From Clostridium sp. E02 (GTDB lineage Bacteria; Bacillota; Clostridia; Lachnospirales; Lachnospiraceae): 64,000 nt of DNA. Positions 1 through 8,052 of the stretch are shown here, in pieces. The notes below the pieces were generated by a model. That model did not search any database. It was not told the DNA's origin and worked only from the letters and a program-made list of their open reading frames with translations. The stretch's first letter is position 1; the number at the start of each line of letters is the position of its first letter. The DNA is taken from positions 109,081 through 173,080 of the forward strand of contig NZ_RJLQ01000009.1 in NCBI RefSeq assembly GCF_003833015.1. The letters are read 5' to 3'. Both the position numbers and the translations under genes were made by a program.

Positions 1-1466
1 TTAAAAGTCTCATCATGTTCCACCAGTAGCAGGGTTGGCTTAAATTCCAAGATTAATTTTTCAATCTGAATTCTCGAATAAACATCGATAAAGTTAAGAG
101 GTTCATCCCAAATATATAAGTGTGCCTGCTCGCAAAGACTTCTGGCAATCAAAACTTTCTTTTTCTGTCCTTCGCTGTAAGTTTCTAAGGGCTTTGCAAA
201 TTGTTCCCTGGAAAAATCTAGTTTACGAAGCAGTGTTTTAAATAAAGTATCATCCACTCCGGCTGTCGCACCATATTCTGTTAAGTCTCCCTTTAAAAAC
301 GAGGTATCCTGAGAAACGTAAGATACGGTGAGCCCTTTTGCCACTTCTATCATTCCTTCATAAGAAATGGAAGGGGTATTATATCGCTCATTTAAGATCA
401 GCTTAATGATACTAGACTTTCCGCAGCCATTTTTTCCTTGCAAAAATATGCGGTCTCCCTCTTTTAATATCAAATTAACCGGCTTGCAAACAGGATGATC
501 GTAAATAGGAACCAGATCTTTTAAAGTCAAGTACCTTTGGGAATGATGTTTTAGAGGGAACAACTTTAAAGAATCGGCGGATTCAACATTCTTTAACAGT
601 GTTTTTTTCTCTTCAATCGCCTGGTTCTGTCGCTTTTCTAAATTTTTTCGTCTCTTTTGCATCCGTCTTGATTTCTCCCCCACAAACGCACGGGTATCAA
701 TGGATTTTTCGTAAATCATTGATTTTTTACCAATTTTTGTAGACTCCACCTGATCGGCCCATTCCCCTGACTGTCTGGCTGCCGACTCCAAGCGATGAAT
801 GCTTTTTTTCAGCCGTTCTTGTTCGGTTCGTTCAAAATGCTCTTGTTTCTGACGGTTTTCATGCCAAGAAGAAAAATTCCCCTTTTGGACTTCTAGATCC
901 GTCTTATTTATGGATAATATATGATCGACCGCACCATCTAAAAACGTTCGGTCGTGGGAAACCAGGATAAATCCCTTTTTGCCGTTTAGATACTTGCTTA
1001 CCAATTCTCTGCCTTCCTGATCGAGATGATTGGTTGGTTCATCAATCAAAAGAAAGCAATTTTCCTTTAAAAACAGAGCCGCCAGTAGAACTTTAGTCCT
1101 TTCCCCATTGGATAATGTATCAAATGGGCGGTTAAGTACCTCTTCTTCCACCTGTAATTTCGATAATTCTCGCTTTAATTCCCATTGTTCATAGGAAGGG
1201 AGCAAGGAGTTAACGACCTCATATGTTATCTCTTCCTCATGGATCACTGGAAATGGAAAATATTCAAATTCCACATCGCAGATGATTTTCCCTGTGTACT
1301 CTAATTTCTTTTGAAGAAGGTTTAAGAAGGTTGTTTTCCCTCTTCCATTTCTACCAATAAAGCCAAGCTTCCAGTCTGTATCAATCTGAAACGTCACACG
1401 TTCAAATACCGGTTCACTGCTTCCCTCATAGGTAAATGACAAATCTTTTACTTGTATCATCGACAT
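1..1466 (-). CDS. ABC-F ribosomal protection ATPase, Lsa-like (3' end beyond window)
   Basis: ABC-F proteins have two ATPase domains and no membrane part. They bind the ribosomal E site and displace antibiotics that act at the peptidyl-transferase centre. The 488 visible residues show the first Walker A (GRNGRGKTT, about 38-46), signature LSNGERTK (118-125), IDEPTNHLD (141-149), a charged coiled linker of roughly 190-300, the second Walker A (GKNGCGKSS, 344-352), signature YSEGQKKK (430-437) and WDEPLNFID (453-461). The C-terminal EHDETF is followed by the window edge, so only a short tail is missing. The WDEPLNFID and VEHD pattern resembles the Lsa/Vga group (lincosamide, pleuromutilin and streptogramin A resistance), but the drug spectrum cannot be read from sequence. 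The start (MSMIQV) is chosen for its GGAGG 6-7 nt upstream; a second ATG two codons in is possible. It has its own promoter and a regulated leader. Confidence 0.88.
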   Translation of the reverse strand, partial: MSMIQVKDLSFTYEGSSEPVFERVTFQIDTDWKLGFIGRNGRGKTTFLNLLQKKLEYTGKIICDVEFEYFPFPVIHEEEITYEVVNSLLPSYEQWELKRELSKLQVEEEVLNRPFDTLSNGERTKVLLAALFLKENCFLLIDEPTNHLDQEGRELVSKYLNGKKGFILVSHDRTFLDGAVDHILSINKTDLEVQKGNFSSWHENRQKQEHFERTEQERLKKSIHRLESAARQSGEWADQVESTKIGKKSMIYEKSIDTRAFVGEKSRRMQKRRKNLEKRQNQAIEEKKTLLKNVESADSLKLFPLKHHSQRYLTLKDLVPIYDHPVCKPVNLILKEGDRIFLQGKNGCGKSSIIKLILNERYNTPSISYEGMIEVAKGLTVSYVSQDTSFLKGDLTEYGATAGVDDTLFKTLLRKLDFSREQFAKPLETYSEGQKKKVLIARSLCEQAHLYIWDEPLNFIDVYSRIQIEKLILEFKPTLLLVEHDETF

Positions 1467-1577
1467 AAATAACCTCCATTTCTTCAGAAATACCACATTC
1501 TGAATCAGAAGTTTTTCATCTGATCTTGCAGACAAAAAACAGCTGCAAGAATCTTATTCTCACAGCCGCATGCAACA

Positions 1578-1598
1578 AAAACAGCCTTGGGGCTGTTT
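1578..1598 (-). terminator. Intrinsic terminator (attenuator) in the ABC-F leader
   Basis: Read on the minus strand this is AAACAGCC, loop CCAA, GGCTGTTT, followed by TTGTT. The 8-bp stem with a U-rich tail is a textbook intrinsic terminator and lies about 110 nt before the ABC-F start codon. It could also end read-through from the proline operon, which has no terminator of its own. Confidence 0.82.
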
Positions 1599-1708
1599 GC
1601 TGCTTCTTTTATTCAAAAACAAAAGAGGGGTACGAGAATGAATTAAGATCCTTGCAAAACATGCACAAGAAAGGATACCATGTATCCCAGTTCTATCATG
1701 CAGTTACT

Positions 1709-1731
1709 TTAGCAAGAAATCATCAATTCAT
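1709..1731 (-). promoter_or_regulatory. Two overlapping leader mini-ORFs (Met-Asn-stop, then Met-Ile-Ser-Cys-stop)
   Basis: An AGAGGGG ribosome site lies 7 nt before ATG AAT TGA. The last base of that TGA begins a second ATG (TGATG overlap), which reads ATT TCT TGC TAA. The very short coupled frames behind a good ribosome site fit a ribosome-stalling sensor. Translation is not shown, and such short frames can arise by chance. Confidence 0.45.
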
Positions 1732-1763
1732 TCTTTCACCCCTCTCAAAATTAATCTAGTTAA

Positions 1764-1792
1764 ATTTTAACATACCCATAATTGAAAGTCAA
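1764..1792 (-). promoter_or_regulatory. Sigma-A promoter of the ABC-F gene
   Basis: The -35 box is TTGACT (1787-1792), followed by a 17-nt spacer and -10 box TAAAAT (1764-1769), with a TGT extension just before the -10. The -35 box lies only a couple of bases past the proA stop codon, so the gene is separately transcribed from the very end of the proline operon. Confidence 0.88.
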
Positions 1793-1793
1793 G

Positions 1794-3038
1794 CTATGGA
1801 CGGATCTGGCCAGATCCATAAATAATATACTTGGTGGTTGTTAATTCTTTTAAACCCATCGGCCCTCTGGCATGAAGCTTTTGTGTGCTGATGCCAATCT
1901 CTGCTCCAAATCCAAATTCATATCCATCGGTAAACCGGGTGGATGCGTTCACGTAAACTGCTGCTGCCTCTATCTCGTTTAAGAACTTTTGTGCATTGGC
2001 ATAATCCGAAGTTATAATGGCTTCTGAATGTTTCGTGTTGTAACGATTGATGTGGGTAATGGCTTCTTCGATGGAAGTAACTAATTTTAGGGAGAGTATC
2101 AAGTCCAGATATTCTTTTCCCCAGTCCTCTTCCGTTGCTGGAATAAAACCATCAACCATAGCACAGGATTCTTCATCTGCCCGTATTTCTACAGATTTAG
2201 GGGAAAGCTTTTCTTTTAATAGAGGAAGGAACTTAGATGCGATATTCCGGTGAATCACCAATGACTCACAAGCATTACACACTCCAGTTCTTTGTGTTTT
2301 TGCATTCAGTATTATATCCAGTGCCATCTCAAAATCTGCTGATTCGTCTACAAAAATGTGACAATTCCCAGTTCCTGTCTCAATCACCGGAATGGTACTA
2401 TTTTCTACTACCGTTTTAATTAATCCAGCACCTCCGCGAGGAATTAAAACATCCACATAATCCCGAAAACGCATAAACTCTCTTGTCACTTTCCTGCTTG
2501 TATCCGTAATCAGCTGAATGGCATATTCTGGTAAGCCGGCATCCTTTAGTCCCATCTGGATCCACTTTACGATAGCCTTATTGGATTCCAGTGCATCGCT
2601 TCCCCCTTTTAATATAACTGCATTGCCTGACTTAAAACACAGACCGAAAGCATCTGCGGTTACATTGGGTCTGGCTTCATAAATAATACCCACCACTCCC
2701 ATGGGAACCCGCTTTTGGCCGATGGTAAGTCCGTTGGGGCGGACTTTCATCGATACGACCTCTCCAACCGGGTCTTCCAGTGCAGCCACGGATAATAGTC
2801 CTTCCGCCATCGCTTTGATCCGTTCCTTGGTCAGTTTCAATCGATCCACAAGGGAAGGACTCATTCCGTTATTCATTGCACCTCGTACATCCACTTCATT
2901 GGCAGAAAGGATTTCACCAACACCTTCTAGCAGAGAGGCTGCGGCGGCTTTCAATCCCAGATTTTTTTTATCTGAGCTTAGGGTTCCCATAATTCCGGTC
3001 ATTTCTTTTGCATGTTTCCCCATTTCCAATATAGTCAT
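1794..3038 (-). CDS. proA: Glutamate-5-semialdehyde dehydrogenase (gamma-glutamyl phosphate reductase)
   Basis: This is the second enzyme of proline synthesis. It reduces gamma-glutamyl phosphate with NADPH to glutamate semialdehyde, which cyclises to pyrroline-5-carboxylate. At 414 residues it has the normal family length. The aldehyde-dehydrogenase catalytic cysteine is in QRTGVCNAC (Cys254), and the conserved [12 protein letters not shown] and [12 protein letters not shown] blocks are intact. It is the last gene of a proB, DUF896, 5-formyl-THF cyclo-ligase, proA operon, 20 nt after the cyclo-ligase stop. No terminator is seen after it. The ABC-F promoter starts immediately downstream. Confidence 0.97.
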   Translation of the reverse strand: MTILEMGKHAKEMTGIMGTLSSDKKNLGLKAAAASLLEGVGEILSANEVDVRGAMNNGMSPSLVDRLKLTKERIKAMAEGLLSVAALEDPVGEVVSMKVRPNGLTIGQKRVPMGVVGIIYEARPNVTADAFGLCFKSGNAVILKGGSDALESNKAIVKWIQMGLKDAGLPEYAIQLITDTSRKVTREFMRFRDYVDVLIPRGGAGLIKTVVENSTIPVIETGTGNCHIFVDESADFEMALDIILNAKTQRTGVCNACESLVIHRNIASKFLPLLKEKLSPKSVEIRADEESCAMVDGFIPATEEDWGKEYLDLILSLKLVTSIEEAITHINRYNTKHSEAIITSDYANAQKFLNEIEAAAVYVNASTRFTDGYEFGFGAEIGISTQKLHARGPMGLKELTTTKYIIYGSGQIRP

Positions 3039-3058
3039 AAAAGATTCCTCCGTCCTGT

Positions 3059-3601
3059 CTATGGAATAATAACCCGATCCACTGGTACATCATGAGAATT
3101 GGCTTTAATTTGTTCCATTATTTGAAATTCATAGGCAATAGCAATCCGGTAATGATCCGGTTCCCGCTGAAAGAAACGATCATAATATCCACCTCCATAC
3201 CCAATCCGGTTTCCCTCATGATCAAAAGCCAGACCCGGAACAATCACTGGAGCATTGGGATCATGAACTTTTAAACAAGATGCCTTCGGTTCCATGATAC
3301 CCATAACGCCTTCTTCCAGATCCATCTTCCCAGATATGATATAAAATTCTAATTCTTTCCCTGTCACTTTGGGTATTGCCACGAATTTCTCTTGCCGGAT
3401 CAGTTCCTCCATGAATTTCCAGGTACCTGCTTCCTTATGGAAAGATGCATAACAATAGATACAAAATGCCTTACGGATCTCCGATAGTTCTAACAGTTTG
3501 CTGCATATAGATACATTCCACAATAACTCCGTAGTAGAATCCACGGCTTTACGCTCTTTTTTGATCCCTGCCCGGATCTTATTCTTCTCCGACATTTCCA
3601 T
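3059..3601 (-). CDS. 5-formyltetrahydrofolate cyclo-ligase
   Basis: The enzyme uses ATP to turn 5-formyl-THF into 5,10-methenyl-THF, returning stored folate to the one-carbon pool. The protein of about 180 residues has the family hallmark [13 protein letters not shown] near its C-terminal third and ends in the conserved DVPVDRVI. Three starts are possible: a TTG at 3613, ATG at 3601 and ATG at 3595. None has a strong ribosome site; 3601 is chosen because it is an ATG with GGA about 7 nt upstream. Its start overlaps the DUF896 gene by about 23 nt, so translation is probably coupled. It lies between proB and proA, although it has no direct role in proline synthesis. Confidence 0.9.
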   Translation of the reverse strand: MEMSEKNKIRAGIKKERKAVDSTTELLWNVSICSKLLELSEIRKAFCIYCYASFHKEAGTWKFMEELIRQEKFVAIPKVTGKELEFYIISGKMDLEEGVMGIMEPKASCLKVHDPNAPVIVPGLAFDHEGNRIGYGGGYYDRFFQREPDHYRIAIAYEFQIMEQIKANSHDVPVDRVIIP

Positions 3602-3800
3602 GTTTTTTTCCAAGGTCTGTTATTGAGCCATCTTCTTCCTTTATGGAAATGTTGTCTAAATTTCCTCTTAAGCTGCTTCGTATGGACATGATGTATTCAT
3701 TTCTCAATAATTTCTGTTCTTCTTTCTCTTCTTCTGTGAGTCCGGTTGCTTTCGCTTTGTGATAAAGTGTATTGATTCTGTCTATTTTATCCTGATTCAT
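3579..3800 (-). CDS. DUF896 (YnzC-type) small cytoplasmic protein
   Basis: This 73-residue, highly charged protein belongs to the DUF896/UPF0291 family, known from Bacillus YnzC. It shows the family pattern of an N-terminal helical hairpin (INTLYHKAKATGLTEEEKEEQ) followed by LRNEYI and a LDNISI strand segment. Its molecular role is not established; some Bacillus relatives lie in the SOS regulon. There is no signal peptide or membrane segment. It begins 10 nt after the proB stop and overlaps the following cyclo-ligase, so all are probably one transcript. No LexA-like site was recognised here. Confidence 0.9.
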   Translation of the reverse strand: MNQDKIDRINTLYHKAKATGLTEEEKEEQKLLRNEYIMSIRSSLRGNLDNISIKEEDGSITDLGKKHGNVGEE

Positions 3801-3810
3801 GAAATTCTCC

Positions 3811-4683
3811 TTAATACTCGTGATTAATATAGTCCATCAGATCAAAATCCTGATTTGGATGAGCCAAAAATAAAGTACCTATTTCAACTCCTTTTAAAAT
3901 CTGATCAATGACTTCTACTTGTTTCCCATTTGCTACAATCATATCAGAGCCACTGTCTGTCGCAATCCGGGCTGCGGCCAGTTTCGCAGCCATCCCACCA
4001 GTTCCCACATCGCTTCCTGACGTGGATTTTCCCATCTCCATAAGTGCTGGTGTAATCTGTCTGACTAAATTAATGAATTGGGCATCTGGATTACATCTAG
4101 GATCATCGGAATAAAGGCCATCAATATCTGATAACAGAATCAATAGGTCTGCACCGATTAATGCAGCAACAATGGCAGAAAGGCGGTCGTTGTCGCCAAA
4201 ATAATCCACCAAAGGAATCTCAAACGTGGAAACGGTATCGTTTTCATTGACAATGGGTATGGTCCCTAGTTTTAAAAGCTCATCAAATGTGTTCTGGGCA
4301 TTGAAACGGCTGATCTCTTTCACCATGGTGTTTTTCGTCAAAAGGACCTGGGCAGCGATTTGATTGTATTCTGCAAAAAGTTTCTGATATACCATCATCA
4401 ATCTAGCCTGCCCTACGGCAGCAAATGCTTGTTTTTCAGAGAGAGTATCTGGTCTTTTGTGCCGTCCAAGAGCCTGTCTCCCAGCTGCAATCGCACCAGA
4501 AGATACGAGTACTACATCCTTACCCTGTGCCTTTAAATCACAGATCACACGAACCAGGCGTTCCATCTTGATTAGATTTAAATCACCGGTATGAGTATGG
4601 GTTAAGGATGAAGAACCAATTTTTATTACAATTCTTTTTTTGTTTTTTAATTTTGCTCGTTCCTCAACGTACATATTCTTCAT
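3811..4683 (-). CDS. proB: Glutamate 5-kinase
   Basis: This is the first enzyme of proline synthesis. It phosphorylates glutamate on its side-chain carboxylate. The amino-acid-kinase fold is clear: IKIGSSSLTH near the start, VSSGAIAAGR, NENDTVS, FGDNDRLSAIVA and SDVGTGGMAAKLAAAR. At 290 residues it ends shortly after the kinase domain and lacks the C-terminal RNA-binding-like PUA domain of E. coli ProB (about 367 residues). PUA-less forms are common in clostridia. The start is taken as MKNMYV; an ATG three codons in is equally possible because neither has a strong ribosome site. It leads the proline operon segment. Feedback inhibition by proline is the usual control, but cannot be seen in sequence. 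Confidence 0.95.
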   Translation of the reverse strand: MKNMYVEERAKLKNKKRIVIKIGSSSLTHTHTGDLNLIKMERLVRVICDLKAQGKDVVLVSSGAIAAGRQALGRHKRPDTLSEKQAFAAVGQARLMMVYQKLFAEYNQIAAQVLLTKNTMVKEISRFNAQNTFDELLKLGTIPIVNENDTVSTFEIPLVDYFGDNDRLSAIVAALIGADLLILLSDIDGLYSDDPRCNPDAQFINLVRQITPALMEMGKSTSGSDVGTGGMAAKLAAARIATDSGSDMIVANGKQVEVIDQILKGVEIGTLFLAHPNQDFDLMDYINHEY

Positions 4684-4744
4684 TCGCTTTCTGATTTCTT
4701 TTGTTTCATATCTTACATCATTTTATGCAATTCGTCAATTTAGA

Positions 4745-6334
4745 TTAAAACTTATGATAACGGGAAGCAATGGCCTCCGCAACTTTCAGTCCATCCATTG
4801 CAGCGGAAGTGATCCCTCCAGCGTAACCAGCGCCTTCTCCACAGGGATACACCCCTTTCATATGGCTTTCAAAATTATCGTCTCTTAGAATGCGCACCGG
4901 GGAAGAAGTTCTGCTTTCCACACCAGCCAAAATTGCGTCCGGTGCGTTGAACCCATTAATTTTTCGTGCAAACGTCTCTACCCCTTCTAGGATGGAATCC
5001 GATAAGCAGCTAGGAAGAATACTTCTTAAATCCGAGAATTCATAAAGGCCTTTTATCTGTGGCTGTATGCTGCCAAAGCTTTTGGATTGTTGGTTTTTCT
5101 TGAAATCACCATAAAGCTGTACTGGTATTTTTCCATTTCCACATTGATAAGCAGCTTCTTCCAGCTTTCTTTGATACGCAATTCCCGATAAGGGAGAACT
5201 GTCTCCAAAATCTTCAGGAGTCACTGTAACGATTAAGGCACTGTTTGCATTCACTCCAGCTCGGTCATGATAGCTCATTCCATTGATCGCCAGACGTCCT
5301 TTCTCAGAAGAAGCATTCACTACATAGCCGCCAGGACACATACAAAAAGTATAGATCCCTCTTCCGTTGCTGCTTTTATGCGTCAATTTATAATCTGCCG
5401 CCCCTAAAATCTTTGATTTCTTACACCCGTATTGAGATAGATTGATCGCTTCTTGTGGATGCTGTATCCTAAGCCCTACGGCGAATGGCTTGGCTTCCAT
5501 CGGAAATCCTCTCTGTTCTAAAACTTCAAAGGTATCCCGCGCACTGTGTCCGACAGCCAAGACCAATACATCCGCTGGGATTTCTTCTGCATCATTAACC
5601 TTGACGGCACTTAAGGAACCGTCTTTGATGACAAAATCTGTAACCTGAGCGTTAAAACGAACTTCACCCCCAAGACGGTTGATCTCTAACCTCATATTTT
5701 TCACAATGTCACTTAAAACGTCAGTCCCGATGTGAGGCTTATTCTTATAAAGAATCGAAGGATCCGCCCCAAATTCAATAAATAATTCCAAAACTTTTCT
5801 GCTTCTCAAAAATGGATCCTTAACCAGCGTATTTAATTTCCCATCTGAAAAAGTCCCGGCTCCGCCTTCTCCAAACTGAACATTGCTCTGAGGGTTTACT
5901 TCCCCTCCATTCCAAAAAGATTCAACCGATTTTTGTCGTTTGTCTACCGATTCCCCGCGTTCTAATATAAGGGGACGATATCCATTGCGCGCTAACATCA
6001 CACCGCAAAAAAGGCCTGCGGGACCAGAACCTATGATAACCGGCCGGTTTTTCATCGACTCGTATCCAATTTTAGGAAAGTGGTATCCTTTTTTTACTGT
6101 CTTTAATACATTTGCATTCTTTGCCCTATGTATCACGGTTTCTTCTTTTTGTGTTTTTGCATCGATGCTGTAAGTAAAATGAATCTCATCTTTTTTCCGG
6201 GCATCTACGGATTGTTTTATAATTTTAATAGATTGTATTTCTTTTACAGGTATTCTTAATAATTTCGCTGCTTGGTTTAATAAATCTTCTTCGGTGTGAT
6301 CCACCGGTAATTTTAACTGATTAATTCGTATCAT
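4745..6334 (-). CDS. FAD-dependent oxidoreductase (NAD(FAD)-utilizing dehydrogenase family)
   Basis: The 529-residue flavoprotein has a small N-terminal alpha/beta domain (about 1-85) of the kind seen in this family, then a dinucleotide-binding motif GSGPAGLFCGVMLARNGY near residue 100. The VQFGEGGAGTFSDGKLNT loop, SARDTFEVLEQRGF and the C-terminal GEGAGYAGGITSAAMDG are typical of the group. Substrate and electron acceptor are unknown. The chosen start MIRINQ overlaps the stop of the preceding gene as ATGA and has AAGGA 6 nt upstream; an upstream in-frame extension of 25 codons lies inside the preceding gene and is rejected. It is paired with another FAD enzyme, suggesting a joint redox role, which is inference. 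Confidence 0.85.
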   Translation of the reverse strand: MIRINQLKLPVDHTEEDLLNQAAKLLRIPVKEIQSIKIIKQSVDARKKDEIHFTYSIDAKTQKEETVIHRAKNANVLKTVKKGYHFPKIGYESMKNRPVIIGSGPAGLFCGVMLARNGYRPLILERGESVDKRQKSVESFWNGGEVNPQSNVQFGEGGAGTFSDGKLNTLVKDPFLRSRKVLELFIEFGADPSILYKNKPHIGTDVLSDIVKNMRLEINRLGGEVRFNAQVTDFVIKDGSLSAVKVNDAEEIPADVLVLAVGHSARDTFEVLEQRGFPMEAKPFAVGLRIQHPQEAINLSQYGCKKSKILGAADYKLTHKSSNGRGIYTFCMCPGGYVVNASSEKGRLAINGMSYHDRAGVNANSALIVTVTPEDFGDSSPLSGIAYQRKLEEAAYQCGNGKIPVQLYGDFKKNQQSKSFGSIQPQIKGLYEFSDLRSILPSCLSDSILEGVETFARKINGFNAPDAILAGVESRTSSPVRILRDDNFESHMKGVYPCGEGAGYAGGITSAAMDGLKVAEAIASRYHKF

Positions 6335-7551
6335 ATTTTCCTTCTTCCTGCATGAATCCCGGCTGATTTCCCACTCGCCCATGCCCACTGTAAATTGTAA
6401 CCTCCACAAATTCCATCAACATCAAGAATTTCCCCTGCCAGATAAAGACCGGGAATCCGCTTTGATTCCATGGTGTGAGGATCTACTTCTCTTGTATCAA
6501 TTCCTCCGCTGCATACTTGACATTGTAAAAAAGAATTGGTTTCTGTAACCACGGTTTGCAATCCTTTCATCGCATCCACCAGCCTTTTTATGTTTTCTGT
6601 TGGAATCTCCTTACTTTTATTCATTTTAACAATTCCAGCTTCTTTTAATAAAATATTTCCCAGCTTTTCATGGATCACCCCATGAAGGAACTCTTTGGCA
6701 GACCGGTAAGAGAACTGCTGTTTCCGGTCAAATAAAAACCGTTCCATACAATCCCGATCCATAGCAGAAAACAAGTCAATCTCTGCTCTAACTTTTGCCC
6801 CTGCGTCCAATCCCTTTGCTGCAAACCGGCTGATCTGAAAAACCGGAATTCCAGAGATTCCATAATCCGTAAACTGGAGTTCTCCCTGGTCTTTTGCAAC
6901 CTGTTTTCCGTCTATGTACAGACTGACACAAGCTTCCGTCCGAACTCCGGCAGCCTGGGAATACCATGGTTCCTTGCACCGAAGCTGTACCAGTGCTGGC
7001 AGAGGTTTAATGATACGGTGCCCCATAGACTTTGCCAATTGATACCCGCTTCCATCTGAACCAGTTTTTGGAGCCGCCATAGAACCAGCCGCCAGAATTA
7101 CGCCATCCGCCCGATACGATCCCTTTGTTGTCTGAACGGTTAAATCTTTTTTTATGGATTCAACTTCGCAATCTGTTACTGTCTTTACACCCAGATGCCC
7201 CAGCTCAAATAACAGGGATTCCAATACTGTAACTGCTTGTCCGGAGTAAGGATAGACATACCCATTTCGATTGGTAAGTACCATTCCAAGTTCACGAAAA
7301 AATTCTAGCGTTTGTTCCGTTGAAAACTGATCCAGTACTGTTTTTATGAAATCCGGGTTTCCGCCACGATAGGCGCCTTTTGGTGTCATCAGATTCGTGA
7401 TGTTGCATTTTCCATTTCCGGTAGAAAGCAGCTTTTTCCCTGGTTTTGGCTTGTGTTCCAATAGAGTCACACAAGCCCCCTGTCTGGCTGCGAATATAGC
7501 TGCAGTCAGACCAGAAGCTCCTGCCCCTACTACGATTACCTGCGATCTCAT
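6331..7551 (-). CDS. HI0933/YhiN (BaiN-like) FAD-dependent oxidoreductase
   Basis: The 406-residue flavoprotein opens with the Rossmann motif VVGAGASGLTAAIFAARQGA. It also has the family signature KKLLSTGNGKCNIT (about 40-53) and the C-terminal VCSGGIDTREVDPHTMESK and GEILDVDGICGGYNLQWAWASG. Relatives are annotated as NAD(P)/FAD-dependent oxidoreductases. One member, BaiN, was proposed to act in bile-acid 7-dehydroxylation, but the family is near universal in Firmicutes, so that name should not be transferred as a function. It overlaps the next FAD enzyme by 4 nt (ATGA). It lies downstream of a cluster of envelope and sporulation genes. Confidence 0.88.
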   Translation of the reverse strand: MRSQVIVVGAGASGLTAAIFAARQGACVTLLEHKPKPGKKLLSTGNGKCNITNLMTPKGAYRGGNPDFIKTVLDQFSTEQTLEFFRELGMVLTNRNGYVYPYSGQAVTVLESLLFELGHLGVKTVTDCEVESIKKDLTVQTTKGSYRADGVILAAGSMAAPKTGSDGSGYQLAKSMGHRIIKPLPALVQLRCKEPWYSQAAGVRTEACVSLYIDGKQVAKDQGELQFTDYGISGIPVFQISRFAAKGLDAGAKVRAEIDLFSAMDRDCMERFLFDRKQQFSYRSAKEFLHGVIHEKLGNILLKEAGIVKMNKSKEIPTENIKRLVDAMKGLQTVVTETNSFLQCQVCSGGIDTREVDPHTMESKRIPGLYLAGEILDVDGICGGYNLQWAWASGKSAGIHAGRRKI

Positions 7552-7611
7552 GTTGTCCTCCTGTGTCTATTCTCAGACCTATTCATCACGGTCTGCCTCT
7601 TTTTATTGATT

Positions 7612-7998
7612 TTAACTTGTATAAGATTCTAGGTAATTGAATACCTCGATCATGGAAGAAAACCATATCCCATCCATTAACTTCCCCCGCTCTTCCTCTG
7701 GAAAATCGGTTACTGGCATATGGGTATAAAGACATATGGTTGTTTTATCCTGATAGAGGACGAGTAGATATCCGTCCTCTGAGACAAGATAATATTTTTC
7801 TTTCTCCTTCGCATTTGCAGGTTTAACGTCTTGCTGATTAATCACGATCTGTGCTTCTGTCACAGTTTCTGTTTCAATGGTCGCCCCAGGCACGGCCTCT
7901 TCCGGCCGGACGCTGTCCTTTGTAATGGCAAACCCAATTCCTAAACAGATTGCAGATGCCGCAACGAACAAAAGAAAGCAGAACATATACTTCTTCAT
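7612..7998 (-). CDS. Membrane-anchored protein resembling the BofC C-terminal domain
   Basis: The 128-residue protein begins with a positively charged, hydrophobic anchor (MKKYMFCFLLFVAASAICLG) that could be a signal anchor. A variable Thr/Glu-rich linker (about 30-65) follows. The C-terminal part, about 68-128, runs YYLVSEDGYLLVLYQDK, MPVTDFPEEERGKLMDG and FNYLESYTS. This region resembles the C-terminal domain of BofC, which in Bacillus acts in the intermembrane space of the forespore and restrains SpoIVB signalling. The match is from memory of the pattern, not a search. Placement after a SpoVB-type flippase and near yqfC/yqfD supports a sporulation or envelope link. Confidence 0.55.
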   Translation of the reverse strand: MKKYMFCFLLFVAASAICLGIGFAITKDSVRPEEAVPGATIETETVTEAQIVINQQDVKPANAKEKEKYYLVSEDGYLLVLYQDKTTICLYTHMPVTDFPEEERGKLMDGIWFSSMIEVFNYLESYTS

Positions 7999-8052
7999 GA
8001 GATGATACCTCCTTCAAGTAAGTATAGTATCTGCTTTCTTTTTCCATTTTAA

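Larger units (their letters stand above)
1467..1757 (-). promoter_or_regulatory. Candidate antibiotic-responsive attenuator leader of the ABC-F gene
   Basis: This is the only gene-free stretch above 300 nt. It holds a transcribed leader of about 290 nt. In order of transcription: mini-ORFs with a GAGGGG ribosome site; a long-range helix whose arms are 1725-1745 and 1624-1644 (8 bp plus 10 bp around a small internal loop) and which buries that ribosome site and first start; a small GGATAC/GTATCC hairpin; an intrinsic terminator; then a hairpin built from GATTCTTGCAG and CTGCAAGATC and another from ATCAGA/TCTGAT just before the gene. A second GGCTG after the terminator could compete for the terminator's CAGCC arm, giving an antiterminator. 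This logic is known for ABC-F genes such as vmlR; that it operates here is inferred. Confidence 0.7.

Noticed and set aside
1526..1759. 77-residue open frame on the plus strand inside the ABC-F leader
   Set aside because: It runs antisense through the leader hairpins, has no ribosome site and no recognisable protein features; the leader RNA explains the sequence.
2701..3069. 122-residue plus-strand frame opposite proA
   Set aside because: Antisense shadow of proA; composition reflects the complementary codons.
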